Of a stretch of 64,000 nucleotides of DNA, positions 10,615-23,841 are shown piece by piece. The stretch comes from Aquarana catesbeiana. Its lineage: Eukaryota; Chordata; Amphibia; Anura; Ranidae. The notes beneath the pieces were generated by a model. It made no database searches. It was not told where the DNA came from and saw only the letters and a program-made list of their open reading frames with translations. Numbering within the stretch: position 1 is the stretch's first letter; every line of letters begins with the position of its first letter. Location of the stretch: contig NC_133332.1 of NCBI RefSeq assembly GCF_042186555.1, forward strand, positions 127,009,875 through 127,073,874, in the 5' to 3' direction. The translations under genes were made by a program, and so were the position numbers.

Positions 10615-12661
10615 ATGCCTATAAAATATATGTGTATTTTTTTTAATAAGTACAGCTACTGGCTTCTATTAAATGCCGACCATCCGAACTCCACAGATAA
10701 TGGACGTAGGTAAATTAAATGTATTCCCTTTGGTGATATTCGTTGCAAGAAAATATGAGCTATAGGATAATTAGTATAATTAATTAGAAATGTCCACTTC
10801 GAGGCTACTCCCTTTATCCATTTATCTGCAAATTAAACACATTTTAGTAGATATAGACATACACAGAGAATAAGATTGAGGAAAAGGGGGGGGGGGGGGC
10901 AAAATAGAAATTATTCAATTAATTATCTAGAAGAGATGAGAGGTAATTTCTCAAGGGTTTAATTCACCCTGAGGATAAAATAATAGTTTTCAATGCTAAA
11001 ATAGTATGAATTAAATAAACTTTGCAAACAAGCTTTGATGCTGAGAAATAGAACGTACTGCGCTCCGTCTCTTGCAGCGCTATCTCTAACACTTTTGCAC
11101 GGAAGAAATGACAGTTGCTAATCCAAAATGACAGCAGTTGTATACTCACCTGGCTTCCCAATAAACTATAGATATATGTATATATCCACTGCCAATATTC
11201 GGTAAGTGATGGCTGCACCATGGGGTGCCCTTGTTAGGTAAATTGTACGCCTTTGCAAACAGGTCAGCAATTTACTAAAAAAGAGAAAACGGCCAATTCC
11301 CATAACCCGACTGGGACCCGGCCGTGTAAGGCGAGGATGGCTACTAATGTGTTACAATGCCGCCCTCTATCGAGCACAATGTGAACTACAGCGGCAGTAG
11401 TTTAATTAAAGTGCAAGTACTCAATTAAGGTACCACTATGTGAGGAATAAATGGGGGTGTCATTTACTTTCTATTGACACCCGCAGCAGTTCGCATAGGG
11501 CAGTGTGAACTGCCTGCGAGTTATATGCGATGCAGGAACCGGCACTGGAATTTCGCTGGTTTCCGCATCGCGCTGGAGTGAACCGGCACTTACAGATCAT
11601 ATTTAGCTGGCTATATATTGTATGCATGGGCGTTCGTGTTTGCTGAACCTCTGAAAAGTGATCCACTGTGGATTGCTTTTCCGAGGCATTTTACAGGCAG
11701 ATCAGAGGTGATATGTTGCCTCCTCAGCAACCACTGAAAGCCCACAGCACCCTGCTGCAACCACAAGCATTACACACAATTGAAGTGTGGTTGCAGCACT
11801 GCCATATTCACTTAAATAGGTTATTTTTGGTGGCAGCACTGCCACCATAAATTTTCCTATGCAGCAGCGTGCCACTGGCCATATTCACTGGCTTTGGTGG
11901 TCAACTACGGTACCACCTGTTGTTACCACCTCTCACCTGCCCGTGTATATATAGATACAGTTGAGCTTATTTTATGAGCTAAAGTGTCACATGCAAAGGA
12001 AAACCAATTGGAAGTTATCTGTAGCCCTGCTGAAATGCTTGTTATGATATTGTGTTATAAAAAGTCCTTTTTTTTAATTTTAATTTTCCACATTTTGACA
12101 TGCAGAATGGAATTAATAAAAAATGTCTGGGATAAGTTCTATTTCAACGGGTGCCATTGGTCATAGCAACCAATCAGCTTCTATTTTTTCAACACTTAGA
12201 AAATTTAAATTTCAAAGATGATTGGTTGTGCTCTAGCTGAGTGAAAGTTAAAATAAAATGATCTCAGACATTTTTTTTTCATTTTTATTAGATCCTCTTG
12301 CATTGCCATTTATATCGGGGAAGGATGCAGATCAGAAACTAGTGCATGCATGGTTATTCAACAGTACAATGCCTAGAGCTCATACATGTGAATTAAATCA
12401 TTGGATAAGGTGGTGTAGTTCTCATTTGTAGGATTTTTTAAAATGTGGCTTACCATTGCACTAAAGTGGCTTCATGTGAATGAGGCCATAATGTCCTATA
12501 CTAGAATAAAGTGTAAAATGATTGCTCTAATGTGGGTCATTACACTTTCCATATATCTGGTCTTTGCATTTTTTTTAAATAAACACACCATGGTTATTTA
12601 CCTATATCTTAAAGTAGAACTAAAAGCAACATGCTTTTTTTTTTCATTTTGGACAATCTAG
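10611..12661. other. Intergenic with faint repeat fragments
   Basis: No exon. A poly-G run lies at about 10886-10899. The segment 11480-11600, with CAGGAACCGGCACTGG and its near-reverse, looks like a decayed inverted-repeat element without clear ends. 10660-10850 is AT-rich and low in repeats. Confidence 0.4.
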
Positions 12662-12818
12662 CAGGGGTCTCAAACTGGCGGCCCTCCAGCTGTTGCAAAA
12701 CTACAAGTTCCATCATGCCTCTGCCTGTGGGGGTCATGCTTGTAACTGTCAGCCTTGCAATGCCTCATGGGACTTGTAGTTTTGCAACAGCTGGAGGGCC
12801 ACCAGTTTGAGACCACTG
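12662..12818. mobile_element. hAT-type MITE, long inverted ends
   Basis: The left end CAGGGGTCTCAAACTGGCGG matches the reversed right end CAGTGGTCTCAAACTGGTGG, and pairing continues for about 60 bases around CTCCAGCTGTTGCAAAACTA. The CAG...CTG ends suit hAT elements. I find no 8-bp target duplication. Confidence 0.7.
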
Positions 12819-12833
12819 GGTGGGTTATAACCC

Positions 12834-13138
12834 CTGTCAGGTTTTTTTTTTGCCATCTGTGTTGCATTGAGGGGATTTCAAGTCACTTTTTGCCTTATAG
12901 CCAAAATAGGAAAGGAGAGAAAATCCCTCAAAAGTGAGGAAATCACTGGTTGTTGTCACCAGGGTCATCAGAACTAGTGTCCCCATTGGCATATTTCCTC
13001 TCTATGACTGGTCGGGGACAACCCAAAATTTGTCATTTTCTTTCACTTTCCATGATAATGGTAAACAGGACAAATTGAGAGGGTGAATCTCCATAATGGG
13101 GGCACAGACAGCAAAAAAAAAAAAAAAAAAAACCTGAC
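12834..13138. mobile_element. Foldback MITE (TGTCAGGTTTTTT ends)
   Basis: The left end TGTCAGG followed by poly-T and GCCATCTGTGT pairs with GCACAGACAGC, poly-A, then CCTGACA at the right end. The interior is purine/pyrimidine mixed with no frame. A partial relative lies at about 14640-14955. Confidence 0.6.
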
Positions 13139-13160
13139 ACAGACTTTGTGATCAGAGTGA

Positions 13161-13520
13161 TGCTGGCCATACACTATACGAAAAATCGGCCGAAAAATCG
13201 TTCGTATGGACACTTAGTTCGTTTTTCGGCAAGTTAGTGGGTACAAATCGATAATCGTTTGTGACGTTTTTGTGGAAAAAAAACGAACGGCATGTTTGGA
13301 AAATTTCTGCCGAACGTACGATAAATTGCAAGGTTAATGTGTTTCCCGTCCGAACTGCCTGCACTAGGTATATGTAAAAAAACGAACACAAAATTATTTA
13401 TTCATGTCCACTGAACAGATTATCGGACATTATATGATGGCACGATCGTTTGCGGTCACGGTCGAACGTTCGTTTTTCGAAAATGGGTACGGCCGATTTT
13501 CTGTATAGTGTATGGCCAGC
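13161..13520. mobile_element. MITE with GCTGGCCATACACTATAC ends
   Basis: TGCTGGCCATACACTATACG at the left and the same in reverse at the right (TATAGTGTATGGCCAGCA). Its end motif is shared with the three elements at 5.2-5.9 kb, so it belongs to the same broad group. The interior is rich in CGAACG/CGTTCG palindromes. Confidence 0.7.
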
Positions 13521-13521
13521 A

Positions 13522-13838
13522 TTAGGGTCCATGCACACTGGCTTAAAAACCACTCTTCCTACAAGAGTTTTGTGTGCTGCTTGTAGAAGTAGCTTAATGT
13601 TATCCTATGTGTCCATGCACATTAGGATGATTAGAGACATATTTTAAACTCAGCTTTTAGAGGTGGGAAAAATAAAACCTTTTGGTTTGCGTTATTTATT
13701 GTAGCTTTCTGGCAGAAAAAACCCCAAAACGCTAAACTCTCCTAAACTGTGTACAAAAACGCTCTATTGAGCATTTTTTTCTGCCAGGGGACATGTTGTT
13801 TTTTGTTTTTTTTTAAGCCCAGTGTGCATATAGCCTAA
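13522..13838. mobile_element. MITE with TTAGG...CCTAA ends
   Basis: Left end TTAGGGTCCATGCACACTGG and reversed right end TTAGGCTATATGCACACTGG match for about 20 bases. It starts directly where the previous MITE ends. The interior contains CAAAACGCTAAA-type blocks. Confidence 0.65.
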
Positions 13839-15329
13839 TGTGTATTGTCTTTGAAAACAGGGTAAAATAATACAAACATATACTTAAACTTGGCACTTAC
13901 TAATGTCCCTAATATTATATTCTTTCACAATGCATGTGTGTGTGGATACTGTATATACAACTGGAGACATTTGCAACCAGCTAAATCCATTTTCTAAGAA
14001 ACACAAAGCAGTCAATGTACACATGTCTATTTAGCATACTCTTAAATACGATTAAACCATTGATTAGGATTAAGCCATTGCTGGCAGATATTTCTATAAT
14101 CAATCTGTGGAGTAGTTCAGTGCTGAAAAGTTTTCCTCTGTTGAGATCAAAAGAATAGCAGCAAATATTCAAATCAAGTATAATAAGTGTTGGTAAAAGT
14201 AGTACATGGTTAGTAATAGTAAGTGTATCATACTATACACTGTACTTGAATATAAGCAATAATCTTAATAACATTTTAAATACAATTTAATTAAATACTG
14301 TTATAAAATATTGTAATCCAGAAGGGTTAAGTGTTTGCACATGTTTGTTTTTTTTTTCAAATGCATTTGATGTTCTAGAAATACTTCCAATTTATATTTT
14401 AACATTTATTTAGAAATATCTTTAAACAGAGGTTTATATTTAAGGAACTTTTGATTACCAAGGTTCTATTATTTATTAGGTAGCCCTCTTAAGAAGACAT
14501 AAGGTTGTCTAGCATGGCTGTGTTTATTCATGGGATAGATTGTGGCAGCCAAGGTTAGAAGACATGAGTTTGTCCTTGTTGGCATTGTAAGACTGTCTAA
14601 AGGCAAAACATTTTTTTTTTAAGTTTTGCATTGATCGTGTAAGGGTTAGACCCTCTGTCAAGTTTTTTTTTTAAATTGCTGTCTTTGTCTCCATTAGAAA
14701 TCATTTCCAAATCTTTTTGTCCCCATGACTACTGTCAAAGGATCACAAATTTAGAGTTAATCCAAAATTTTCGAATTATCACCAACACAAAAGATGAGAG
14801 AAAATCTTCCAGTTGGGACATGTTGACAACTCTGCCAGATGAGAAGTCCTCCAATATTAGGGAGATTTCATGTCACTTCCTGTAGCATCCTTGGACAGGA
14901 AGTGAAGGGAATTCTTAAAATCTTCCTAATGGGACAGGGACAGCAACAAATAAGCTTACTGGATTAAATCACTTCTTTGCTCTTTGTGATATAGAAGTTA
15001 TGGAGGTCAGAGACAGCCAGGTAACTAGCATTTTTAGAAGAAGTGCAGCAATGGCAGCCTCTATAATTTTAGAGGTAACCTTTGCAAATGGATATAATTT
15101 TAAAAATGAGTGAGATTGTGAAAAAAGTAAAATTAAAAAGTGAGTTTGTTAAAGAAGTCAGTAAAGTGGATTCTTCCTTTATGGTAATGTGTACATATAA
15201 TGTATATATACAGGCACACATATATTAAAGTTTGTATGTAACTTTATGTTAAATTTAAAAATGACAGCTTGCAGTGTACAGCACTTGAATAGGAATGACA
15301 TAGCGGGCAGGAGAAACACATGACACCCC
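13839..15329. other. Intergenic, AT-rich; partial MITE near 14640
   Basis: Mostly unique-looking AT-rich DNA. 14640-14955 has GGGTTAGACCCTCTGTCAAG followed by poly-T and GCTGTCTTTGTC, like the left end of the MITE at 12834, without a clear right end. No exon. Confidence 0.45.
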
Positions 15330-15720
15330 CTCCCCATTGGATGTTTTTTATGCTAAATGAAAATGAGAGTTTTCTGGCAGTTGACCACAATCTCTCCTGC
15401 TCATCAGACCCCTCAGTGCTTTTCTCAATAGCCTTTCACAAAGCAGAGATTGTTCTCATTACGGAAGAAAACGGCACTAGTGGCCAAATATCTTAATTAG
15501 GAAGTTCCTTAACACTGGTCATTCAGGTGTTCACCAGGAATTTGTTTATTAGGTTTGGACAAACTGATCCTCTAATAATCCCCTTGCAGTAATAGGGCCA
15601 GCAGTAGGGGATGTATTGCAAAGACACGGCTGCTTGTTAATAAGGATTTTTTTCTTAAACAAGCTACTAATTATCAGCGTTGTAAAGAAGACCACCAGTA
15701 CTGAGCAACCTAGCAAGACG
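15330..15720. promoter_or_regulatory. Candidate sox3 enhancer (low-repeat stretch)
   Basis: A stretch with little repeat character containing SOX-type sites CACAAAG (15437-15443) and ATTGTTC (15449-15455), CTTAATTAGG and several other TAAT cores. Clusters of SOX and homeodomain sites are common in conserved enhancers near SoxB1 genes. This is inference from motif content only; no comparison could be made. Confidence 0.25.
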
Positions 15721-16106
15721 GGGTGCTGAGAAGGACAGTGAGGATGTTACAGGCAATCTCAGGCCAGACATCAGCAATTAGATAGAGAGAGAGGTTCTCA
15801 AGGTTATTAGGAATAACATTCAGCCTTCAGTATTTGCCAAGAAGAGAGCCAAAGAAGTGTCCTGAGGAAATACAGTACATTGGCTTAGTAACCAGAATGC
15901 AGAACAGAGTACATAGGATTAACCTAAAAATGGTTTCCCCTTGTTTTATAAAGTTTGTGTACATTGCCATTAAGTAATTGAAAAGACATCCATACATGAG
16001 CATGAAGAATTGTCTGAGCCTATCTTTAATGGCTATCTGTATACAGGTAAGTTCACAGGACAAATAGGAGAATTGGCTGATTTTTTTTTTATCATCGGGC
16101 CAGGAT

Positions 16107-16377
16107 AGTGTATTATTGTAGGTATTTATATAGTGCTGACAATTTGTCCAGCATTTTACATACATTTTACATTTACTTCAGTCCCTGATCTCAATGATCT
16201 TTCAATCTAGGGCCAAGTTAGAGAGATAATGACCTATACCAGACTCTCTGGAGGAAACCCACATAAGCACAGGGTTAACATGCAAACTCTATACAGGTAG
16301 TGACATGGTTTGGATTTGAACCAACAATTTAGCGCTACAAGGCAGAAGTGCTAACCATTAGGCTGCTTTACTGCCCT
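16107..16377 (-). mobile_element. tRNA-derived SINE (V-SINE-like)
   Basis: Read on the minus strand, the element starts with a tRNA-like head: box A-like TAATGGTTAGCA near 16365-16352 and box B GGTTCAAATCC at 16322-16312. The body follows with GAGTTTGCATGTTAACCCTG and GTGGGTTTCCTCC, a core seen in fish and amphibian V-SINEs, and the tail is an AT-rich run ending in ACAATAATA. These promoter boxes are for RNA polymerase III. The copy is diverged. Confidence 0.75.
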
Positions 16378-16524
16378 TGTATGGAGAAGGAGATGACTAC
16401 TAACAGCATCTGATTGTTCACTAATATCTACATCCTCTAGGAGAATAATTCAATGGTTTCAGTGTATGTATAACAAGAAAAAGAAATGGGGACTCTTAAG
16501 CTGATCTACAGGTTTTATTTAACT

Positions 16525-16831
16525 TTAAAGTGGAGCTCCACCCAAAAGGGGAACCTCCACTGCCACATTTGGCACCTGTGAGCCAGAATTTCGGCACCCC
16601 CCCTCCCACAGCCGGCCCATTAAGAAATCGCAGCACGATTCGCAGTAGGAAGCTGGCTGTGAAGCCGCAAGGCTTCACTGCCAGTTTCCATTAGCCAAGA
16701 ATCGGCTCCGGTGAGGACACCGCTGGATGCCTGGACAGGTAAGTACCCTAATAGTAAAAGTCAGTCAGCAGCTACAGTTTGTAGCTGCTGACTTGTATTT
16801 TTTTTTTTTGAGGGGGGGCACTCCTCTTTAA
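16525..16831. mobile_element. TTAA-flanked MITE
   Basis: Ends TTAAAGTGGAGCTCCACCC and (reversed) TTAAAGAGGAGTGCCCCCC; TTAA at both edges fits piggyBac-type insertion. The interior has a hairpin around GTCAGCAGCTACA near 16760-16795. Confidence 0.55.
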
Positions 16832-19800
16832 ATAGTTCATTTGGATCACGTTGGTTTAAAGGAACTATTTATTTCTCAATTACCGTGGCTGGGAGGGATG
16901 TGTTCCAACAGCAGGATGAGACCTTCTTGTTCTGCTCTGGAAGAAAAAATCGAGACAGAATGAGCACTGTTCTGCCATTCAGAGGAAGCAATAAATGAAT
17001 ACAAAGCTTCTTCTGACTGGCTGAGGCAGAGTTCATGATGTTATCAGCCCGCTTCTCCACCTCAGCCAATCAGAGGAAACTTTGTATTTATCCATAGAAT
17101 ACAAAGCTTACTCTAAATGGCTGAGCAGTGCTCAGCCTAACTTGATTTTGTTCCAGGACCAGGATGAGGAGGTTTCATCCCTCTGCCAGTAAAACAGCAC
17201 TATATAAAGTATATAGCTGAGACTATATACAGTGTATACAGCACTCCCAGCCCCATCAACTGTTAGTGAAGTTTGATCCAAACAAACTATTTAAAGTTTA
17301 AGGAAACCTGGAGATCAGCATTACAATTGGCTACTGGTGGAAGGCCAGCTTTAGCCAGTTTTCCCAAAATGTAGCTTCAGTTCCCACCAACAGGTTATTG
17401 TTTGTGGATATTCACACAGCTATGCTCCTCAGCAAGGTGGCCACTACTGATGAGTCTTGAGGACAGGATAGGTTTGGAAGGCACTGGATCTCTCTGTTTG
17501 GCTTTGGCATGCTGGTAAGCACTGTTCCTATTTGAACTGTGGGGTAAATCAATGTGTTAATTAATGAAAAATATTCCTAACCTAAAACTATTCAGATATT
17601 TACTTTAAAAGGTCAGTCCACCCAACACTAAGTACATCTTCTCTAGTTATAGGGGCGGCCATAGCTTACATCCCTTTGTAAATGTTAGTTGCCCAACTGC
17701 TATATCAGAACCTCATATCTGTGCACTTGTTCTAGATTAGTTGCTCAAAGCACAGAAGTAAGGGGGTTGGGATGACAACCAGGAAACTAGCATTGACATT
17801 GAAATTTAGCACTGGCAGCGTCTGTTTTTTTCCAAAGGAAAGGGTTTTTTTAGTCTTCCACTATTTTTTACATTGCTGAGTGATTCCACTGGCAGATCTC
17901 TCTGGTAGAAAAGTCTACCCTATCATTGAGTTATACTCTTCCACCCAGCAATCAGAGGGGTCTTATTCATACAATTACATTATTGGTAACTCAATATAAC
18001 AAGGATAGAATCAGATATCTGTGACAAATTGTGGCATATTTTAACACCTGACTTTCTGGGAAATATAAGAAACTTGTTACTGAATTTACCAGCAACTAGC
18101 CAAAACTGGTATACAAGGTTTGGGTGGACCAAACTTTTAACACACTTCATGCTGATTAACATTTTCAGTATTGTCCCAAAGCCACCAGTTAAGGAATTAT
18201 TGCTTGCTTAGAATCTCAAAGTTTAAATTTGAAAGGTATCTGTAGAGAAACAAAACACACCTGTGACAATTTGTTACATAAGTCTCATAAAATCTAAAAC
18301 TACCTACGGATTTGTGAGAGCAAAATTCCAACCTGGACATTTCAGGTAGATCAATCAATCCTGTAATGTCTATGGGGGACCCCATTTTGCTTTTCATTTC
18401 AGCTGCCCTCTGGTGGATCAATCAATTAGATAGGTTACAAAACCTGTCCCTGAAACTATGTTCTGCTCTTTCCCATCTACATAAATGTAAAGATATGGTT
18501 TGTGTTAATGGGCTCCATCAATGAGAATGAGGCCTCAGAGTCGTTGGTTTGTAGCAGCATAAAAGTCTATGAGCACCCTAGGAAGTTTCTGTTATTGAAA
18601 AGAGTAGTGCTCTCATATAGAGCAATGTTATACATAAACATAAACCAGGCTATATATTTCAATTGCCAGTTGTCTAAAACCTAATTTTTTCATATTTATT
18701 ATGAAATGCAGTATCCTTGGATTAGTGAGTCTAAATGTATATAAAAGTATTCTGCTGTATGAAGTAATTTTTATATGTATGGCATCTTTTTGGACAGTCG
18801 TGCCATATAGTGTGTGGTATAACAAAGGCTGTAATTCTCTCAGACGAATTCAGTAAAATTAAATCTGGTGGCTATTGGTCACTCTACTTTATACATTGTC
18901 TTGGTCTTGGTTATGGCATTACCTGTTTATACTGTATAAGCCTGATAATATAGATAATACGTTTTTAATCTGATCCTGTTATAGTACTAGAAGTATCAGA
19001 ATACTCTGCTCAACAAATTTCATAGACAGCTATGGGATTGACCCATTTGTGATCAATAAGCATGTCTGTATTCCATGGTTGTTGATTTTGCCTCATGTGA
19101 CATTTAACTATAGCATGGTGCAGGTATAGGATTTTCCCTCTTATTTATGGAATAATTCTAGGCAAGCTAGTGTCTAGATTTTCCATATCCTATAGACTGG
19201 GAACCTGAGTATGAAATGCTGAAATATGCTCGATGGATTGTGAATATGACACCATTAGATTGATTTACTAAGAGCAAATGGGCTTAGTTTAGTGAATGAA
19301 GTGAAGCTCTGCTGACTTCCACCATCCTATCAAATGCAAGCAAAAATATTGTTTTTTTTAATTTTCCTCAGACATGATTAGTTATTCTATACAAATTTAT
19401 TTTTCACCATATTCATTAGGCTAAGGGAAAATTTCCTTGAAAAGTGAACAGCCTATTTGCATTTAGCAAAACAACCTCAATATATGTCTAATGTACTTTG
19501 TCAGTTGATTGTATAGAACAACAAAAGTTTACATATTTAACAGTTCAATTTGCTTAAATATATTTTATTTTTACTTTATAGGAGCATGTTGCAGTATATA
19601 AGTTTGACTAAAAGTAAATGACTAAACAACAGTGTAAAGTAAGGTGTTTTATTCCTTTTTCTCTCTCCAGGTCACGTACTTACATAGCAAGACTTTAAAA
19701 ACTTTATTGCAGCTTTTTACTTGTTGCTCTATTGTTGGAAATTATACTCGAACTTTACTTTCTACTTCCTGGGTGATATATGGATGATATATGGAAGGGT

Positions 19801-20679
19801 GGAAGGGATGTGTCTGAAATAATGACAGGTTCACTCCACATGTTGTGATACGGAAAGGAGTGATGGGAAAAGCAGTGAGCCAATATTATGAGCTTAAAAT
19901 GATGTGCAAAAGTACACAGAACTACCTCAGTGTTGTCATTGTTAGAATAAAGTGATGTTTTAATGCTTTGGCAATCTTAGAAAATTTGAGAGCATTTACT
20001 AAAAGGGCTCATTTTTAATAAAATGAAATATTTACAAAATGGCTTTTGTTGCAATTATGCATCTTATATTATTTTTTTAATGAAAGTAGAGTTTTTCTTT
20101 AAAATAAATCTGTTAAATGTTTGACAAGTAGACAAAACTGAACAGCAGCTTAAGAATGATTTTTAATCATTTATATTTTAAAGATATGATATATGTATAT
20201 GAGAATTAGTCAGCATGGTTATGCCCACATTACACATTAAAATGAATTTTAACTGACACTTTATAAAAATATTTCATTTGTTATAGTAAAATATTATACG
20301 TATGTCCAACACTCTGTTCCTTGCCTTTATGCATATGCAGCATTAGGTAATAGAAAGTGCTAATCTCAAATAAAATGGAAAATAATCATGTACACCCCAT
20401 TGCAAGATAAACAATGTTATTACCAAAACAGCATTAATAATGATAATATTTTATACACACTTGGCAAATAAACATCATTATGAAAAAATAAAATTTACAA
20501 TAGGCTTTTATGGTAATAGAAAGATGGAGAGATAGATGGATAGATAGACGGACAGCTGGTCGGTGTTATTTAAAAAACAAATATAAGTTTAATAATAGAC
20601 TGTACACACAATTTAATACTGAATTATTTAAACAAAACCTCTTTTCCTGTTTAACTATAAAATAAGTTGTAGAACATCA
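16832..20679. other. Gene-free, mostly unique AT-rich DNA
   Basis: No exon recognised. 17609-17950 starts TTTAAAAGGTCAGTCCACCC like a MITE end, but I could not place a matching end. A short GATA/GATG run lies at 20519-20550. Confidence 0.5.
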
Positions 20680-21240
20680 TGGATTGCATGTAATTTACAA
20701 TTTAAATTTCTTTTGTCTGGAAAAGCAAAATGAGCTGTTTTTCTCTATAAATGATTGCAGATTGCACCCCCTTTAGAATTGTCGCCTCAAAGTCCCTAAT
20801 TAGTTTAGAATAACACCTTCATTAGTATTAATTTAAAAAAAATAACACATTGACCACACCATCAGAAATCTAATTTCACATTATAAGCTCTTATAGAGTT
20901 AATAATAATATCTAAGGCTTACTAATTTACGGTTCTAAAGGGCTTTATAGGATAAATAATGAAATTATATTCTGTGTTAATTGACAGTATAAAAGCACAA
21001 ATGAGCTTTTTCCTTTGGAAAGGCATAACAGTTTCTAAATAAAGCATGCGAGCCTCGGAAAAGAGGTTTCAGGCAAATGAATAGTCATTACTACCTTCAA
21101 TGATGTGGGTCTTTTGATCAGAAAGAAATTAGCTCCACAGAACAGACAATGCAAGCCTGTCCTGGAAGAGGGAGAAAATTAGACAGCCAGGCTTACTTTG
21201 CACCTATGTCTATAAGCTATAGAGCGCCCTGCTTTTCAAT
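20680..21240. promoter_or_regulatory. Candidate conserved non-coding element
   Basis: About 560 bases with no repeat signature and dense homeodomain-like cores (CCTAATTAGTTTAG, CATTAGTATTAATTT, GTTAATTGACAG). This resembles the motif mix of developmental enhancers in gene deserts. Evidence is composition only; a cross-species alignment is required to call it. Confidence 0.25.
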
Positions 21241-22386
21241 TACAGCTGTTCACTTGTAGAGAGCTTGGAGGACATGTGACTGATGGGAACTCTGTTGCAC
21301 TGACCTTTCAATACAGCACAGACATTTTGTACATGTGTATATATATAAGCATATATGATATATATTCTCATTTTCTTTGTCTATACAAAATAAATTATAA
21401 ATGGATATAATCTTCTATAAAAATACATTTAGAGACCATATAAATCTTATTTTTTTATATTGGTTATCCAGTCATGTTCCATAAGCAAGTAATAGGGTGT
21501 TTTTATTTTATTTATGTGTTTGGGGTTAAAACAGCAAGAAACTACCTCATGATGGCAGACTGCTGGGGAGCTGGACCACTGTTCTCCCAATGAGCTCAGT
21601 GGTCCAGGTCTCTTGTAGTCTACACCCCCCCCCCCGTAGTGCTCTACTCAAGGATTGGAGTTACTGTTGAAATTTTATCCTATAAGGCCCCATTCACACT
21701 GAGGTGCTTCTAAACCGCCAGTGAGCTCTTTTGAAGAGCTTTTCAGGTGCTTTTGAAGAGCTTTCCATTCATTTCAATGCAGATTGGCATTTTTTCACCG
21801 CCCTGCCAGCGCACTGCCCCAGTGTGAAAGCATTCATTGATTTTAATGGAAATAGGTTTTCAGGAGCTTTTCAGGCACTTTTTTTAGCATGAAAGAATAG
21901 TCTTATACACATGGTCGGATTTTCAGACGGGAAATGTTGGATGTGAGCTTGTTGGGTGAAAGTCTGACCATGTGTATACTCCATCGAACATTTGTTGTCA
22001 GACTTTCTCCCAGGCATTCCTGTCTTCTGTGCATGCCAAATCCTAATATTCCTATGGAAAAGCAGTTTATCATTGGGCTGCATGAAAGATGGTCCATAGT
22101 AATGAATGGGATTTTGTGTGTGCATGCACAGGACACTCTGGGACTTACCGGAAGAACTTCCAATGGCATCTTTGGATCTGAGAGTATCAAGATGGTGGGG
22201 AGTCATTTTAAGAATCAAAATACAGTTATTCTTTTTATGCCCTAACACACACAGTATTAGCAAAGCATTAAAGTGTCAAAATAAAATGGATTTGTGCGCA
22301 TCAATGTAATTAAAGCTCTGTTTTAGGTCTTTCTTTTTTGAGTGTTAAATTGCCCATTTGATGAAATGAATGTACACTGGGAAACT
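21241..22386. repeat. Decayed MITE-like DNA at 21684-22210
   Basis: 21684-21900 has CATTCACACTGAGGTGCTT and CCCCAGTGTGAAAGC in opposite sense, with repeated GAGCTTTTCAGGTGCTTTT units; 21901-22000 has ACACATGGTC and GACCATGTGTATA in opposite sense. Both look like frog inverted-repeat elements with decayed ends. A C-run lies at 21626-21636. No exon. Confidence 0.35.
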
Positions 22387-22889
22387 TACAGTGTTACTAA
22401 ACCCAGGACCCTGCATTCACTATATCTGGCCTCCCACAGTACACAGAATATGGAAATGCAATTATTGTAGTAAATATAAACTGCTAAATACATTTTCTTA
22501 TCAGCAGTATATAGCAGTCTTGTGACTTCTATGAGTGTCTGGTTAAAGTTTGTAGGAGGAGTTTTCATTCTCTTCTGACTGTCATATGAGGCTGTAGGAC
22601 CCCTGACCCTCTGGCTGGACAGTGCTGATTGGCCCTGTGCTGATCACATGTACTCCAAGAGAAAAAAATTCTAGCAATACACACCAAACTGAACATGTAC
22701 AGAGTGCCTCCATGGCTCTGTTCTATCAGGAGATGGGTTGGGGACTGGGGAAGAGGGGGAGGATCAGAGAAGACAGGATTGAACAGCCTTGCGGAGGATT
22801 AAGCCCTTAGGTTTCACAGTGAGTATAATAAGCATGCTTTACTGCATATACAGACTGATTTTACTGTTGTGGGTTCAATAACACTTTAA
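22387..22889. mobile_element. ~500-bp inverted-repeat element
   Basis: The left end CAGTGTTACTAAACCCAGGA and reversed right end AAGTGTTATTGAACCCACAA match for about 17 of 20 bases. The interior has no reading frame of note. It is a non-autonomous DNA element of unclear superfamily. Confidence 0.5.
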
Positions 22890-23513
22890 GACATGATGAG
22901 CAATATCAAATAGCTATAAAACTAGCAGTTTACATTGTATTTCAGTGACTAAAAATTTTGAATGGTATTACAGTGTTTTATTTGAATTAATATTTGATGT
23001 GAGATTTTATTTGCTTGATATATCAAGTTTTCAATATGTTGTTTCAGCTATAGGTTTTCTCTAGTAGCTAGCTGTACATAAGATGCAATCAGAACTTTTG
23101 CTGAACAATTGCTGAGAGAAAATCAATAACCTGATAAGCCATATAGATATTATTGTTTTCAGTTAATCTGAACTGGACTGGTTTCAGATGAACTTATTGG
23201 CTCCATGCTGCCCACAATATAGCAATGCAGGCTTCTCCCTAGGAGTTGATAATAGTTTTAGCAATCTTTGAACCTGTTCATTATCACACAACATGATTTT
23301 TCATCTTGGTGGGAAATCTCTGTGCGGTGAGGCAAATGCTTCCTTTTTCTATGAAGTGTTTCAATACATATGTGCTTTCTCTGCTCAGTAGCCAACTACA
23401 CTGCTGTAGGCAGCTGTCTCACTGCCTGTCATTTTTAGTGAGACAATAGACCTCTATTGAAGTTTAAGTACAGAAAAGCCCAATCTCTATTCTGTATTAC
23501 AGATTAGTAACGA
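22890..23513. other. Intergenic, nothing recognised
   Basis: Ordinary AT-rich DNA without repeats or exons that I can identify. Confidence 0.55.
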
Positions 23514-23841
23514 TTAAGGTGGAACTAAAGTTTTCATCATGGAGGGTGGGCTTTGGTCATAATGTGCAAGTATGCAGCAGACTAACCTTGCAAAGTCCAC
23601 ACTCCCCCTTGTCGCTGGCACTTCCATCTTCTCCTAGTTTTGTTCTTCCAGGTCTAGAGTCTTTGAACATCTTGGTTGGCTGGACCAGAATGTTATAGCT
23701 CTAGTGTATGTGCATGGGAGTTAGTTTGTCCTAGCACCTGACATTTGAACACCTGAAATTAAGTATACTGAACTAAACTTGCACGGATGTACAATACCAT
23801 ATCTAGCAATTTGTTCTTTTACAAGTTTAGTTCCGCTTTAA
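23514..23841. mobile_element. TTAA-flanked MITE (GGTGGAACTAAAG ends)
   Basis: Starts TTAAGGTGGAACTAAAG and ends CTTTAGTTCC-like in reverse (reversed right end TTAAAGCGGAACTAAACTTG). TTAA at both edges fits a piggyBac-type non-autonomous element. Confidence 0.6.
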
